Position numbers and translations under genes: made by a program. This document shows positions 1-8,892 of a stretch of 64,000 bases of DNA, in pieces; the first letter of the stretch is position 1, and each line of letters opens with the position of its first letter. The notes below the pieces were generated by a model that had not been told where the DNA came from, searched no databases, and saw nothing but the letters and a program-made list of their open reading frames with translations. Origin of the DNA: Thermosipho affectus (GTDB lineage Bacteria; Thermotogota; Thermotogae; Thermotogales; Fervidobacteriaceae); the NCBI RefSeq assembly GCF_001990485.1, contig NZ_LBFC01000022.1, positions 186,001 to 250,000 of the forward strand. The letters run 5' to 3'.

Positions 1-74
1 AATAGAAATAAACATACGTTGATTTTAGGATTTTTGGATCGAAGCAAAGACGTAATTTTGAGTAAATAAACAAC

Positions 75-150
75 TGGTGGCGAGGGACGGAATCGAACCG
101 TCGACACGTGGATTTTCAGTCCACTGCTCTACCAACTGAGCTACCTCGCC
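75..150 (-). tRNA. tRNA-Phe (GAA)
   Basis: A complete cloverleaf of 76 nt reads on the minus strand. The acceptor stem pairs GGCGAGG with CCTCGCC, followed by discriminator A and an encoded CCA. The anticodon loop CTGAAAA presents GAA between a 5-bp GTGGA/TCCAC stem, so it reads Phe codons. The T loop TTCGATT is canonical. It is the last of three tRNAs transcribed leftward from one promoter. The 74 bases between it and the window edge show nothing I can assign. Confidence 0.96.
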
Positions 151-166
151 ACCATTATAACTAATA

Positions 167-241
167 TGGTGGGTGCGGCAGGACTTGAACCTACGACCTC
201 CTGCTTGTAAGGCAGGCGCTCTCCCACTGAGCTACGCACCC
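167..241 (-). tRNA. tRNA-Val (TAC)
   Basis: A 75-nt cloverleaf on the minus strand. Acceptor stem GGGTGCG pairs with CGCACCC, then discriminator A and encoded CCA. The anticodon loop CTTACAA in a CCTGC/GCAGG stem gives anticodon TAC, read as valine GTA/GTG. It is the middle gene of the three-tRNA cluster, 16 nt upstream of tRNA-Phe in transcription order. Confidence 0.96.
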
Positions 242-247
242 ATTTCC

Positions 248-323
248 TGGCGCCCCCAACGGGATTCGAACCCGTGCCTCTGGCTTGAAAGGCCAGTGTC
301 CTAGACCGCTAGACGATGGGGGC
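248..323 (-). tRNA. tRNA-Glu (TTC)
   Basis: A 76-nt cloverleaf on the minus strand. Acceptor GCCCCCA pairs with TGGGGGC, discriminator G, encoded CCA. The anticodon loop CTTTCAA in a CTGGC/GCCAG stem gives TTC (Glu). It is the first tRNA of the cluster, about 30 nt downstream of the predicted transcription start. Confidence 0.96.
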
Positions 324-358
324 ATTTCTTATTTGTTTTTCAAAATCGACCGTAATCA

Positions 359-387
359 ATGATATCAAAAATTATTTTCTTTGTCAA
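359..387 (-). promoter_or_regulatory. Promoter of the tRNA-Glu/Val/Phe operon
   Basis: On the minus strand a perfect -35 TTGACA (387-382) is followed by exactly 17 nt and a -10 TATCAT (364-359), with a TGA just before the -10. This is the closest match to the vegetative sigma consensus in the window, as expected for stable-RNA genes. Start of transcription should fall near 352. It diverges from flhA, whose promoter lies near 469. Confidence 0.85.
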
Positions 388-468
388 CTGTTATTTTTGT
401 AACTTTTATCTGACAGGTGAAAAAATATGGTGTTAACTAAAATTCGTGTGTTATATATATTAAAAATA

Positions 469-477
469 TGGTAAAAT
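469..477 (+). promoter_or_regulatory. Extended -10 promoter of the flagellar operon
   Basis: TGGTAAAAT fits an extended -10 element (TG-N-TAAAAT) 30 nt before flhA. No good -35 is visible at 17 nt. I saw no sigma-28 (FliA) consensus here, so the operon is probably read by the housekeeping sigma factor. Confidence 0.5.
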
Positions 478-507
478 ATATAAAGAAAGCTTTTTAGAGG
501 TGATTTA

Positions 508-2556
508 ATGAATAAAGGTGCTGATGTAATTGTTGCAATAATGGTTGCGGCTATTGTTTTATTGATGGTTTTACCGATACCTGGTTTTTTACTGGATTTT
601 TTCCAACTTTTGAATATTTCCCTTTCATTAGTTATTTTATTTTCTACAATGTATATAAGAAAAGCTCTAGAACTTTCATCTTTTCCTACAATTCTTTTGG
701 TTGTCACATTATTTAGGCTCGGACTCAATGTTGCGTCAACAAGGCTTATACTACTGCAAGGTCCAAAATTTTCAGGTAAAGTTATTCGGGCATTTGGAGA
801 TTTTGTTGTAGGTGGAAATTACGTTGTAGGACTTGTAGTATTTCTAATTTTAGTTATCATCCAATTTATTGTCATTACAAGAGGTTCGGAAAGAATTGCA
901 GAAGTAGCAGCAAGGTTTACTTTAGATGCAATGCCTGGTAAACAAATGAGTGTTGATGCTGACTTAAACGCAGGATTGATAACAGAAGAAGAAGCAAGAA
1001 AGAGGAGAGAAGAGATAAGGAGAGAAGCAGATTTTTATGGTGCTATGGATGGAGCCTCTAAATTTGTTAGAGGGGATGCAATTGCAAGTATTATTATTGT
1101 TCTTGTAAACATAATTGGTGGATTAATTATAGGTATTCTTACTCATAAAATGACAATTAATGAAGCTGCACAAACATTTACACTTTTTACAGTTGGTGAT
1201 GGACTTGTAACACAAATCCCAGCATTAATGGTTTCAACTGCAACTGGTATTTTAGTTTCTCGGGCTGCTTCTGAAGATAACTTAGGAAATGAACTTATTA
1301 AGGAACTTGGAAGTGAAAAGAAAGTAATAATTTTAACAGGAACAATATTAATGTTTTTGGGAATATTTACTCCTATACCACTTACTGCTGTGCTTATTGG
1401 TTTACTATTTTTAATTACTGGAATATTAATTAAAGGTAATCAAGAACCAGAACTTCAAACTACAGAGTATAGTGGTGAAATGTACACGGAAAAAAGTTTA
1501 GGGCCTGTACTTTCTACTCCGCAAGAAGTTTCGGAAATACTTCAAACTGATACAGTAGAAATAGAAATAGGATATGGGTTAATTCCACTTGCAGATACTT
1601 CTCAAGGTGGAGATTTACTTGAAAGGGTTACGATGGTAAGAAAACAGCTGGCATATGAATTAGGGCTTGTTGTTTCGCCAATACGGGTACGTGATAGTGT
1701 TTTATTAAATTCAAATGAATACGCCATATTTATTAGAGGAGCGGAAGTGGCAAAGTATGAGCTATTACCCAATAGATTACTTGCAATTAATCCGGGTACT
1801 GTGATAGAAAAAATACCTGGAATTGAAACCAAAGAACCTGCTTTTGGATTACAAGCATTTTGGATTGATGAGAGTAAAAAAGAAGAAGCAAGTAGATTGG
1901 GATATACCGTTGTTGATCCACCGACGGTTTTTGCAACTCATTTAACAGAAGTTTTAAAGCGGCATGCTCATGAACTGTTGGGAAGCAAAGAGTTTGATTT
2001 ATTAATTGAAGGTTTGAGAAACAAGTTTGACAAATTAGTTGATGATCTGTTCAATTTGCTAAAACCTGCTGAGATAAAGAAAATATTGCAGAGATTATTA
2101 AAAGAAGGAATATCAATAAGGAATTTGCCGTTAATTTTCGAGACATTACTTGAGTATGGAGAATACACCAAAGATATAGTATATCTAACGGAAAAAGTAC
2201 GGAAATCGTTAAGAAGACAGATAATTACACCTTTAATTGCACAAGATAACATATTACATGCTGTTGCACTTGATAATAACTTGGAGAAGAATCTAATAAA
2301 CTTGGTAAAAGAAATAGACGGTGAAAGATATCTTGATCTAAATCCAGAAATTATGAGAGAACTAATTGAAAGCATTTCGAGAAATCTAGAAACTCTTATG
2401 AAAAAAGGTTATAACCCTATTCTCATAACATCTTCATCGTTAAGACCTTTAATTGCTGATTTAATTATTAAGTTCATTCCAGGGATATTTGTGATCTCGT
2501 ATGAAGAAATACCAGAAAATGTAACTATGCAAATTGAAGGAGTGATAAAACTATGA
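508..2556 (+). CDS. flhA: Flagellar export gate protein FlhA
   Basis: FlhA forms the nonameric ring of the flagellar type III export apparatus in the inner membrane; its cytoplasmic ring docks chaperone-substrate complexes. The 682-aa length is normal for the family. About the first 320 residues hold the predicted eight membrane helices and the conserved cytoplasmic FHIPEP loop, with the stretch around DAMPGKQMSVDADLNAG. The rest is the soluble C-terminal domain, ending near the conserved NVTMQIEGVI. ATG at 508 follows AGAGGTGAT. It opens an operon of flagellar placement and chemotaxis genes, with flhF overlapping by 4 nt (ATGA). Confidence 0.97.
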   Translation: MNKGADVIVAIMVAAIVLLMVLPIPGFLLDFFQLLNISLSLVILFSTMYIRKALELSSFPTILLVVTLFRLGLNVASTRLILLQGPKFSGKVIRAFGDFVVGGNYVVGLVVFLILVIIQFIVITRGSERIAEVAARFTLDAMPGKQMSVDADLNAGLITEEEARKRREEIRREADFYGAMDGASKFVRGDAIASIIIVLVNIIGGLIIGILTHKMTINEAAQTFTLFTVGDGLVTQIPALMVSTATGILVSRAASEDNLGNELIKELGSEKKVIILTGTILMFLGIFTPIPLTAVLIGLLFLITGILIKGNQEPELQTTEYSGEMYTEKSLGPVLSTPQEVSEILQTDTVEIEIGYGLIPLADTSQGGDLLERVTMVRKQLAYELGLVVSPIRVRDSVLLNSNEYAIFIRGAEVAKYELLPNRLLAINPGTVIEKIPGIETKEPAFGLQAFWIDESKKEEASRLGYTVVDPPTVFATHLTEVLKRHAHELLGSKEFDLLIEGLRNKFDKLVDDLFNLLKPAEIKKILQRLLKEGISIRNLPLIFETLLEYGEYTKDIVYLTEKVRKSLRRQIITPLIAQDNILHAVALDNNLEKNLINLVKEIDGERYLDLNPEIMRELIESISRNLETLMKKGYNPILITSSSLRPLIADLIIKFIPGIFVISYEEIPENVTMQIEGVIKL

Positions 2557-3674
2557 TTGTAAAAAAATATTTAGTTAAAGATATCAAAGAAGCTTTAGAA
2601 AAAATCAAAATAGAATTGGGAAAAGATGCTGTAATCCTTGGAACAAGGAAAATAAAAAAAGGGGGATTTTTGGGTATTGGAGCAAAAACTTATCTTGAAG
2701 TTACAGCTGCCGTTGAAGAAAATGAACTGAAGCAAAATCAAGAAAGTAAAAACCAACAAATTTATCAACTTCAAGAAATCCTCTCTAAAAATTCCCAAAA
2801 AAAAGATTCCGATGATTTAGATGAAATAAAGAAAATGATGTATGAATTAAAATCTATGGTCTCAAGGCAAAGATCCGATAATGAACCTGAATGGATTATA
2901 AACTTGAGAAAAGCGTTGAATTTTCATGATGTTAACCAGGAAATCATTGAAAAGGTAATAGAATATATTAGGATAAAATATGGAAATATAGATTTCAATG
3001 ATGAAAATACAAGATTTGTATTATCGGAAATATTTCTTCCTTTTATAAAGACGGAAACTCCAGATATACTTGGCAAAGTTATGTTTGTAGGACCAACTGG
3101 TGTTGGGAAAACAACAACACTTGCAAAACTTGCGGCAAAAATGTCTATAAATGAAAACAAAAAGGTAGGAATTCTCACGTTAGATACTTATAGAATTGCC
3201 GCCACAGAACAGCTTAAAACTTATGCTACTTTAATGGACATACCTATGAGAGTTGCATACACACCTAAAGAGGCAAGAATAGAACTTGAAGCAATGTCCG
3301 ATTTTGATGTTGTCTTTATAGATACTGCAGGGCGAAGTCAAAAAAACGAATTGCAAATGAATGAAATAAAAGCTATGTCTGAGATCATATCACCAGATTA
3401 TAAATTTTTAGTTGTGGGGATGCAATATAGAAGTAGTGATCTTGAACTTATAGCTAAAAAATTTTCCGAAATTTCACCAACTCATATAATATTAACAAAG
3501 ATGGATGAGACGTCTTCTTTAGGACATTTTCTAAACACAAGTCATTTTATAAACAAACCTATAATTTATATTACAAATGGACAACGTGTACCAGATGACA
3601 TAATCGAAGCAAGTAACAAAGAACTCTCCATTTTATTGTCTAGAGAGGTGCTAAAATATGTTAAATCAAGCTAG
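2553..3674 (+). CDS. flhF: Flagellar biosynthesis GTPase FlhF (SRP family)
   Basis: FlhF is an SRP-type GTPase that marks where flagella are built. The 373-aa protein has the family order: an N-terminal basic B domain (about 1-120), then an N domain and a G domain. In the G domain I see the P-loop GPTGVGKTTT, the DTAGR motif and the guanine-specificity motif TKMD. Its start overlaps the flhA stop (ATGA), which suggests translational coupling. FlhG, its GTPase activator, follows with a 17-nt overlap. Confidence 0.95.
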   Translation: MIVKKYLVKDIKEALEKIKIELGKDAVILGTRKIKKGGFLGIGAKTYLEVTAAVEENELKQNQESKNQQIYQLQEILSKNSQKKDSDDLDEIKKMMYELKSMVSRQRSDNEPEWIINLRKALNFHDVNQEIIEKVIEYIRIKYGNIDFNDENTRFVLSEIFLPFIKTETPDILGKVMFVGPTGVGKTTTLAKLAAKMSINENKKVGILTLDTYRIAATEQLKTYATLMDIPMRVAYTPKEARIELEAMSDFDVVFIDTAGRSQKNELQMNEIKAMSEIISPDYKFLVVGMQYRSSDLELIAKKFSEISPTHIILTKMDETSSLGHFLNTSHFINKPIIYITNGQRVPDDIIEASNKELSILLSREVLKYVKSS

Positions 3675-4494
3675 AAATCTGTTAAATCTTGGAAATGTTA
3701 TCCTTGTTGGTAGTGGAAAGGGCGGAGTAGGTAAAACACTAATAACTGTTAATTTGTCTATTATACTTAAAACTTTGGGATTTAAAGTATTAATTTTTGA
3801 CTTAGATGTAGGATTTACAAATTCAGATGTTTTACTAAATGTTCATCCAAAATTTTCATTAAGTGACCTTATAATGAAAAAATGCGAAAAAAAAGATGTA
3901 ATTTATCCAACAGAGTATGGTGTTGATCTTGTAAATGTTGGAAATGACCTTGAAACTATCTTCTTATTTAACGAAAATAATGTAAAAGAATTTTATATAA
4001 ATTTTGCTCAAATTGCGCAGAATTATGATTTTATTTTAATTGATCTACCACCAGGTTATAACGACAATTTTGCTCCATTTTTTAATTGTGCAAATAGTAC
4101 GTTAGTTATTACAACAACTCAACCAACATCATTGGTTAATTCGTATACGTTTGTAAAAATATTAATTCACAAAGGTGTTCCATCAAACAACATACATCTT
4201 GTGGGAAATCTTATTGAACAATACAGAGATTCACTTCAAAATCTGAATAGATTTTCTGCAGTACTTGAGAAGTTTACAGGAGAAAAAATAGGTTCATTAA
4301 CACTAATAAAGAAACATCCAACTGTGGAAAAAAGTGTATACGATAGAAAACCATTTGTAATAGATAGTCCCAAAATACAACCCACCTTTGCTTTATACAG
4401 AATTGCTTCGATATTGACAAAAAAAGAAATCCCTCAAAAAGAAACAATATTAGAAAAATTATTAGCATTCTTTAAGGGAGTGAAACAAAGTTGA
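3658..4494 (+). CDS. flhG: MinD-like ATPase FlhG (YlxH/FleN)
   Basis: A ParA/MinD-family ATPase that limits flagellar number by stimulating FlhF. The deviant Walker A motif GSGKGGVGKT sits near residue 20, and DLDVGFTNSD and IDLPPGYN follow as switch regions. The N-terminal NQARNLL resembles the DQAxxLR activator helix of known FlhG proteins, though the first residue is N. 278 aa is a normal length. It is translationally nested with flhF upstream and with a TTG-started PilZ gene downstream. Confidence 0.93.
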   Translation: MLNQARNLLNLGNVILVGSGKGGVGKTLITVNLSIILKTLGFKVLIFDLDVGFTNSDVLLNVHPKFSLSDLIMKKCEKKDVIYPTEYGVDLVNVGNDLETIFLFNENNVKEFYINFAQIAQNYDFILIDLPPGYNDNFAPFFNCANSTLVITTTQPTSLVNSYTFVKILIHKGVPSNNIHLVGNLIEQYRDSLQNLNRFSAVLEKFTGEKIGSLTLIKKHPTVEKSVYDRKPFVIDSPKIQPTFALYRIASILTKKEIPQKETILEKLLAFFKGVKQS

Positions 4495-5036
4495 CAATAA
4501 TAGAATATATAAATAAAAATTTAAGTGGTATATATTTAATTGTTAAAGATAGTGAAAAACGAGAATATCAAGTAAGATTGATAGCTATCAAAAAGAATGG
4601 AATAATAGAAATAGAAAGTATTGAATTGTTTACTATAGGTAAGAGATTGTTGTTAAATATTCCAGTTAAGGAAGCACTATTAGCACTAGTAGGTGAAATA
4701 ATAGATAATGAAGAAAAAAGATATTTTTTAAAAACAGATGAAAAAATAGGTGTGATTCAAAGAAGAAAAGAAAAAAGATTTCCCTTTTTCAAACGTGGGA
4801 AGTGTAATAATGAAAAACTTGTGATTGTAGATGTCTCAAAATCTGGACTTCAATTTTTTTCAGAAAATGATTTGGAATTGGAGAAAGAAGTTGAAATACT
4901 AATTGATGAATATAAAATTAAAATTACTCCCATATGGAAAATTTTCGAAGAAGAAATATACAGAATAGGAGGGAAGGTCTCAAAAGAATCTATTAATAAC
5001 TGGCAAACAATAATCAAAAATAATGAAAGGGTGTAG
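4491..5036 (+). CDS. PilZ-domain protein, first of two
   Basis: A 181-aa protein laid out like YcgR/DgrA-type flagellar brakes: an N-terminal beta domain of about 85 residues, then a C-terminal PilZ domain. Both cyclic-di-GMP contacts are present, RxxxR at R92-R96 and DxSxxG at D114-V-S-K-S-G119, so ligand binding is plausible. The start is TTG at 4491, overlapping the flhG stop as TTGA and preceded by AAGGGAG. By family analogy it may slow or reset the flagellar motor when cyclic-di-GMP rises. That role is inferred. Confidence 0.8.
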   Translation: MTIIEYINKNLSGIYLIVKDSEKREYQVRLIAIKKNGIIEIESIELFTIGKRLLLNIPVKEALLALVGEIIDNEEKRYFLKTDEKIGVIQRRKEKRFPFFKRGKCNNEKLVIVDVSKSGLQFFSENDLELEKEVEILIDEYKIKITPIWKIFEEEIYRIGGKVSKESINNWQTIIKNNERV

Positions 5037-5038
5037 AT

Positions 5039-5701
5039 ATGTCATACGTAACAAAGACTCCTTCTATTAAGGCTTTAAGAATAGGGCTACCTGGCATAAT
5101 AGAAATTACAATGGTTAAAGAATTGGAAGGAACATATAAAACTTCAATTTCTGATATTGATTTTAGTAAAAATTTAATTTTTTTTTCTATTCCTACTTAC
5201 AAGGGACGTTTTATACCGGTTCCTAAAGGAACAAGAATGAATGTAAAAGTATTTGATAGAAGTTCTATGTATTCTTTTTCTACTGTATCATTAGGTGTTC
5301 TGAAAAAAGATAATTTGTATTTTATTCCTGCACCAATTCCAGAATATGTAAACAAAACTGAAAGAAGAAGATTCAAGAGAATTCCGTTATTTTTGTATGG
5401 AACATTTAAAATGTCGCCTGAGCAAGATACAGAATCTATTCAATTTATGACAAAAGACTTTAGCGCCGGAGGAGTAAAATTAATAACAAATGTAATTTTA
5501 AAATTAAGTGATATAATATATATAAACTTAAAATTAGATGAAAATCTTAAACTTGAAAACCAAAAATCTAAAGTAGTGAGAATAGATAAAAAAACAGAAG
5601 ATGGATTTCAGTATGGTGCAGAATTTATAGATGTGCCTGTTAACCTTGAAAACAAACTTGTAAGGTTTGTTTTTCAAAGAGAATTAAAAACGAAGAAATA
5701 G
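5039..5701 (+). CDS. PilZ-domain protein, second of two (YcgR-like)
   Basis: A 220-aa protein with an N-terminal YcgR-like domain (about 1-105) and a PilZ domain carrying RxxxR at R110-R114 and DFSAGG at 140-145. It begins 2 nt after the preceding PilZ gene and follows AAAGGGTG. The two PilZ proteins share architecture but little sequence, so they are probably ancient paralogues with separate partners. They lie between flhG and cheC, which points to motor or chemotaxis control. Confidence 0.85.
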   Translation: MSYVTKTPSIKALRIGLPGIIEITMVKELEGTYKTSISDIDFSKNLIFFSIPTYKGRFIPVPKGTRMNVKVFDRSSMYSFSTVSLGVLKKDNLYFIPAPIPEYVNKTERRRFKRIPLFLYGTFKMSPEQDTESIQFMTKDFSAGGVKLITNVILKLSDIIYINLKLDENLKLENQKSKVVRIDKKTEDGFQYGAEFIDVPVNLENKLVRFVFQRELKTKK

Positions 5702-5713
5702 GAGGGAAGAAAA

Positions 5714-6331
5714 ATGCTTGAAAAATTAAGTGAAAAACAATTGGATCTTTTAAACGAAATAGGTAATATTGGCACAGGTAATGCAGCTACTGCACTTTCT
5801 ATGATGGTTGGAAGAAAGGTTGAAATTTCTGTACCTGCTACAAGAGTATTACCTATTTCCAATATTCCATTTATTTTTGAAAAGCCTGAGGAAATTGTTT
5901 GTGCTGTGAAAATGAGAATGAAAGAAGATGTTGAAGGTGAGATTTTATTAATTCTTAATTCTACAACTGTAAAAGAAATCGCAAGACTTTTAACAGGCAT
6001 GGAAATAGAGGACATTACAACATTAAATGAATTTTCAATATCCATGTTAAAAGAAATAGGAAATATAATGTGCGGTTCCTATGTAACCGCATTGTCTGGT
6101 TTTACTAATTTTTTCATCAATCCTGAACCACCTGAAATAGCGGTGGATATGATTAGTGCTATACTATCAGAAGTATCCATTTCTGTTACACAAACAGAAG
6201 ATTATATACTATTGATAGAAACTACTATTGAAATAGAAGGGATAGATAAAAAACTAACAGGTTATTTATTATTATTACCTAATGAAGAATCGTTAAAAAA
6301 GATACTTGAAAAATTGGGGATGTGGAATTAA
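5714..6331 (+). CDS. cheC: CheY-P phosphatase CheC
   Basis: CheC removes phosphate from CheY-P and binds CheD in the adaptation system known from Bacillus and Thermotoga. The 205-aa protein has the tandem pseudo-symmetric fold. Two phosphatase motifs with E and N three residues apart are visible, LNEIGNIGTGNAATAL near residue 15 and LKEIGNIMCGSYVTAL near residue 115, so both sites look intact. It follows AGGAGGGAAG and overlaps the cheD start by one base. Confidence 0.95.
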   Translation: MLEKLSEKQLDLLNEIGNIGTGNAATALSMMVGRKVEISVPATRVLPISNIPFIFEKPEEIVCAVKMRMKEDVEGEILLILNSTTVKEIARLLTGMEIEDITTLNEFSISMLKEIGNIMCGSYVTALSGFTNFFINPEPPEIAVDMISAILSEVSISVTQTEDYILLIETTIEIEGIDKKLTGYLLLLPNEESLKKILEKLGMWN

Positions 6332-6813
6332 TGTCACAAAAGTCCAAAAAAATAATTGGTATTGGTGAATATGCAGTAGGAGATAAAAATACAATACTTG
6401 TTACTCTGGGTTTAGGTTCATGTGTTGGAGTTTGTATAAGAGACAAGTCAAAACTAGTAGGTGGTATGGTGCATGTAATGTTACCTGATAGTGGAGGAAA
6501 AGAAGTTGCAAAACCCGGAAAATATGCTGACACAGGTATAAAGATTGTAGTTGAAGAACTTAAAAAAATTGGTGGAAGAAATTTTGAAGCTAAAATTGCA
6601 GGTGGAGCTGCAATGTTTAACAATTCAGCAATGAATGTTGGTCAAAGAAATGTTGAAGCGGTAAAAAGTATGTTAAGAAAATTGGGAATTAAAATTGTTT
6701 CCGAAGATACCGGTGGAAATAGGGCAAGAAGTATAGAATACGATGTTGAATCTGGAAAACTAATGATTAGAAAGGTAAAAACAGGAGAAAGTGTGGAGGT
6801 AATAGAAATTTGA
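6331..6813 (+). CDS. cheD: Chemoreceptor glutamine deamidase CheD
   Basis: CheD deamidates receptor glutamines and is held by CheC in a feedback loop. Starting at ATG 6331 the protein is 160 aa, close to the family size. The catalytic triad is recognisable as T25, C31 (in GLGSCVG) and H48 (in GGMVHVMLP), with the same spacing as in the Thermotoga enzyme. An in-frame GTG at 6322 would add three residues, but the GGGGA at 6316 is better placed for the ATG. The stop overlaps the fliA start as TTGA. Confidence 0.94.
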   Translation: MSQKSKKIIGIGEYAVGDKNTILVTLGLGSCVGVCIRDKSKLVGGMVHVMLPDSGGKEVAKPGKYADTGIKIVVEELKKIGGRNFEAKIAGGAAMFNNSAMNVGQRNVEAVKSMLRKLGIKIVSEDTGGNRARSIEYDVESGKLMIRKVKTGESVEVIEI

Positions 6814-7487
6814 TAGATAAAGATAAAATAGTTTTAGAATACCTGCCATATGTAAGGAGAATAGCTTACGATTTAAAAAAAAATTTACCCCATAACGTTG
6901 AAGTAGATGATTTAATACAAGAAGGTCTTATAGGCTTGCTTCAAGCAGTGGAAAGGTTTGATCCAAAAAAAGGGTCAAAATTAAGATCATATTTATTAAC
7001 AAGGGTAAAAGGTGCTATGTACGACTATCTTAGAAAAATTGACTGGATGCCCAAAAATTTGAGACATGAAGTTAAAATTGTCGAAAATGCAATTTCAAAA
7101 ACTGAGAATTCTGGAAATAAAATTGATTTTGAAGAACTTTCAAAACTTACTAATCTCCCATTGGAAAATGTGAGAAGAGCATATAACGAAATGGTAAGAA
7201 AGCAATTTTTAATGCTTGATGATTATTTGATTGAAGATATTGAAATAAAAGAAACTATTTCTTCTGATGACAATCCTGAAGAAAATGCATTAAAAGAGAT
7301 TATAAAGGAGGAATTAATAAAGGCGATAAGTAAATTGAGCGAAAAAGAACAATTGGTATTAAGCTTAAGGTATGAACAAGAACTTTCACTCAAAGAAATA
7401 GGGAAAGTCCTTGATTTGACTGAATCAAGAGTTTCTCAGATACTCAGTTCAACGATTTTGAAGCTAAAGAAGATGTTGGGGGGATAA
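6810..7487 (+). CDS. fliA: Flagellar sigma factor FliA (sigma-28)
   Basis: A sigma-70 family factor of 225 aa with region 2 (DLIQEGLIGLLQAVERFD and RVKGAMYDYLRK), a region 3 helix, and a region 4 helix-turn-helix (LSLKEIGKVLDLTESRVSQI). The size and absence of region 1 fit FliA, which reads late flagellar promoters. TTG at 6810 follows GTGGAGGT and overlaps the cheD stop. I found no anti-sigma FlgM gene beside it. Confidence 0.93.
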   Translation: MIDKDKIVLEYLPYVRRIAYDLKKNLPHNVEVDDLIQEGLIGLLQAVERFDPKKGSKLRSYLLTRVKGAMYDYLRKIDWMPKNLRHEVKIVENAISKTENSGNKIDFEELSKLTNLPLENVRRAYNEMVRKQFLMLDDYLIEDIEIKETISSDDNPEENALKEIIKEELIKAISKLSEKEQLVLSLRYEQELSLKEIGKVLDLTESRVSQILSSTILKLKKMLGG

Positions 7488-7490
7488 ATA

Positions 7491-7793
7491 ATGGAACCTA
7501 TTGAGCTTCATCCAATTTATTTAAGAAGTAGCTTAGAAAAGTCAAATCAATTTAGTCATCTACAAAACTATTCTAACTTAGCTTCTGAAATATCTGCTCA
7601 ACAACTAAATGAGAGGATAAAGAGAGAACGTTCATCCCCAAAAAGTATAGAAAAATCATCCGGAAAACAAATTAAAGATTCAATGGAAAGTAAAAGTGAC
7701 AATAAAAGAAACTTTTATAATAAAAAAGGAAATAAAAAGAAAAATCAAATCGTTGTGGAAAATAGTTCGCATATATTGGATGTGAGAATTTGA
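7491..7793 (+). CDS. Small charged protein of unknown function
   Basis: A 100-aa, highly basic protein of low complexity (many K, S, N, R), starting at ATG 7491 just 3 nt after fliA behind GGGGGGA. It has no signal peptide or membrane helix and I recognise no domain. The lysine-rich middle (about 40-85) looks disordered and the ends look more ordered. Position suggests membership of the flagellar operon; function is unknown. Confidence 0.6.
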   Translation: MEPIELHPIYLRSSLEKSNQFSHLQNYSNLASEISAQQLNERIKRERSSPKSIEKSSGKQIKDSMESKSDNKRNFYNKKGNKKKNQIVVENSSHILDVRI

Positions 7794-8227
7794 TAGGATA
7801 TTTTTCTGTAAAAAAAATTAACGAAAAATATTTAGGGGGAATTCTTGTAGTTGATGAAAGAGGTATACCAGTTGAATTTAAATATACCGAGCCTATAACC
7901 CCCACACCTTTACAAAAAATTATTTATGGTTCTTCCTTAGAAGAATATCTGAGTGTGGAAATTATTGGAAAAAATCTTGTAGAGAAGCTTGAAAACAAAC
8001 CAGAGCTTATTCTTGTTAATGATCCTTCTCTTACATTTAAGGAAAATATTGTGCTGCTTCTTGAAACAAAATCATCCTTTAATGTAGAGTTGAATAATAG
8101 ATATTTCAAAGTTACACCTTTTAATGAAACAATTAAGGATAAATTATTGCAAATTTCTGAAAAAATAGATATTACCGAACCTTTTTCAAGACTTGAAAAG
8201 GCGCTGAATTACATATGCGAATCATAA
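7790..8227 (+). CDS. Unknown protein in the flagellar operon
   Basis: A 145-aa soluble protein with no motif I recognise. The N-terminal half reads like an alternating beta structure (GGILVVDERGIPVEFKYTEP), the C-terminal half is mixed. TTG at 7790 overlaps the preceding stop as TTGA. The gene overlaps the next by 13 nt. The tight coupling with its neighbours argues that the group of three unknowns is expressed together. Confidence 0.65.
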   Translation: MIGYFSVKKINEKYLGGILVVDERGIPVEFKYTEPITPTPLQKIIYGSSLEEYLSVEIIGKNLVEKLENKPELILVNDPSLTFKENIVLLLETKSSFNVELNNRYFKVTPFNETIKDKLLQISEKIDITEPFSRLEKALNYICES

Positions 8228-8892
8228 AAAATATAGTAGAAACCTTAAAACAAGAATTGGGATTTATTAAAATTTATAAAGTAGAGAATAATATTAAAGT
8301 GCTGGTAAAATCGGAGAAATCTAGTTTACAAACAAATACTTTTGATGAAACATTGAAAATAAAAATAAATAACAAGGAATTTAATATAACACCAAATGTT
8401 GTATCATTTTTTGATTTAAATGAGATTACAATGGTAAAAAACATTCTTATTGAAGCTAGTGAGGTAAACATTAAAAGCTTATTTCCAAAAGCAATTGAAA
8501 TTAAAGAAAATCCAGTTTTTTTAAATTTAGGTGACAAAAAGGTTAAGGACCAAAGACTTAAAATCATAATAAGAGTAAAAAAAGTAGAAAGAATAGTTCC
8601 GAAGGTACACTCAAAAATTTTACCTTCCTTATTAAGATTGGCAATTTATCCATCAAAAGTTGTGGAAAAAGATAAGATCTTAAATATACTAAAAAAATAT
8701 ATTCAAACTTATAAAACAAGTGAAATAAGGTTTATAGGCTTTTTTAAAAATGTTCCTTTGGGGAAAGCAGAAAAAATTTTTATTTCAGATGAAAAAATTA
8801 GTGTGCTTATAAACAGTAAAAGAAAAGATTTTTTTGCAGATATTGTAATTTTTAAAATAAATGATATGTATAAAATGGAGGTAATCAAATGA
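8215..8892 (+). CDS. Unknown protein in the flagellar operon
   Basis: A 225-aa, lysine- and isoleucine-rich protein without membrane segments. The first 90 residues have a pattern of short strands that could be a GAF- or PAS-like sensor fold, but no diagnostic motif supports that. ATG at 8215 lies inside the previous gene. Its stop overlaps the ATG of the next reading frame (ATGA at 8889). Confidence 0.65.
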   Translation: MRIIKNIVETLKQELGFIKIYKVENNIKVLVKSEKSSLQTNTFDETLKIKINNKEFNITPNVVSFFDLNEITMVKNILIEASEVNIKSLFPKAIEIKENPVFLNLGDKKVKDQRLKIIIRVKKVERIVPKVHSKILPSLLRLAIYPSKVVEKDKILNILKKYIQTYKTSEIRFIGFFKNVPLGKAEKIFISDEKISVLINSKRKDFFADIVIFKINDMYKMEVIK

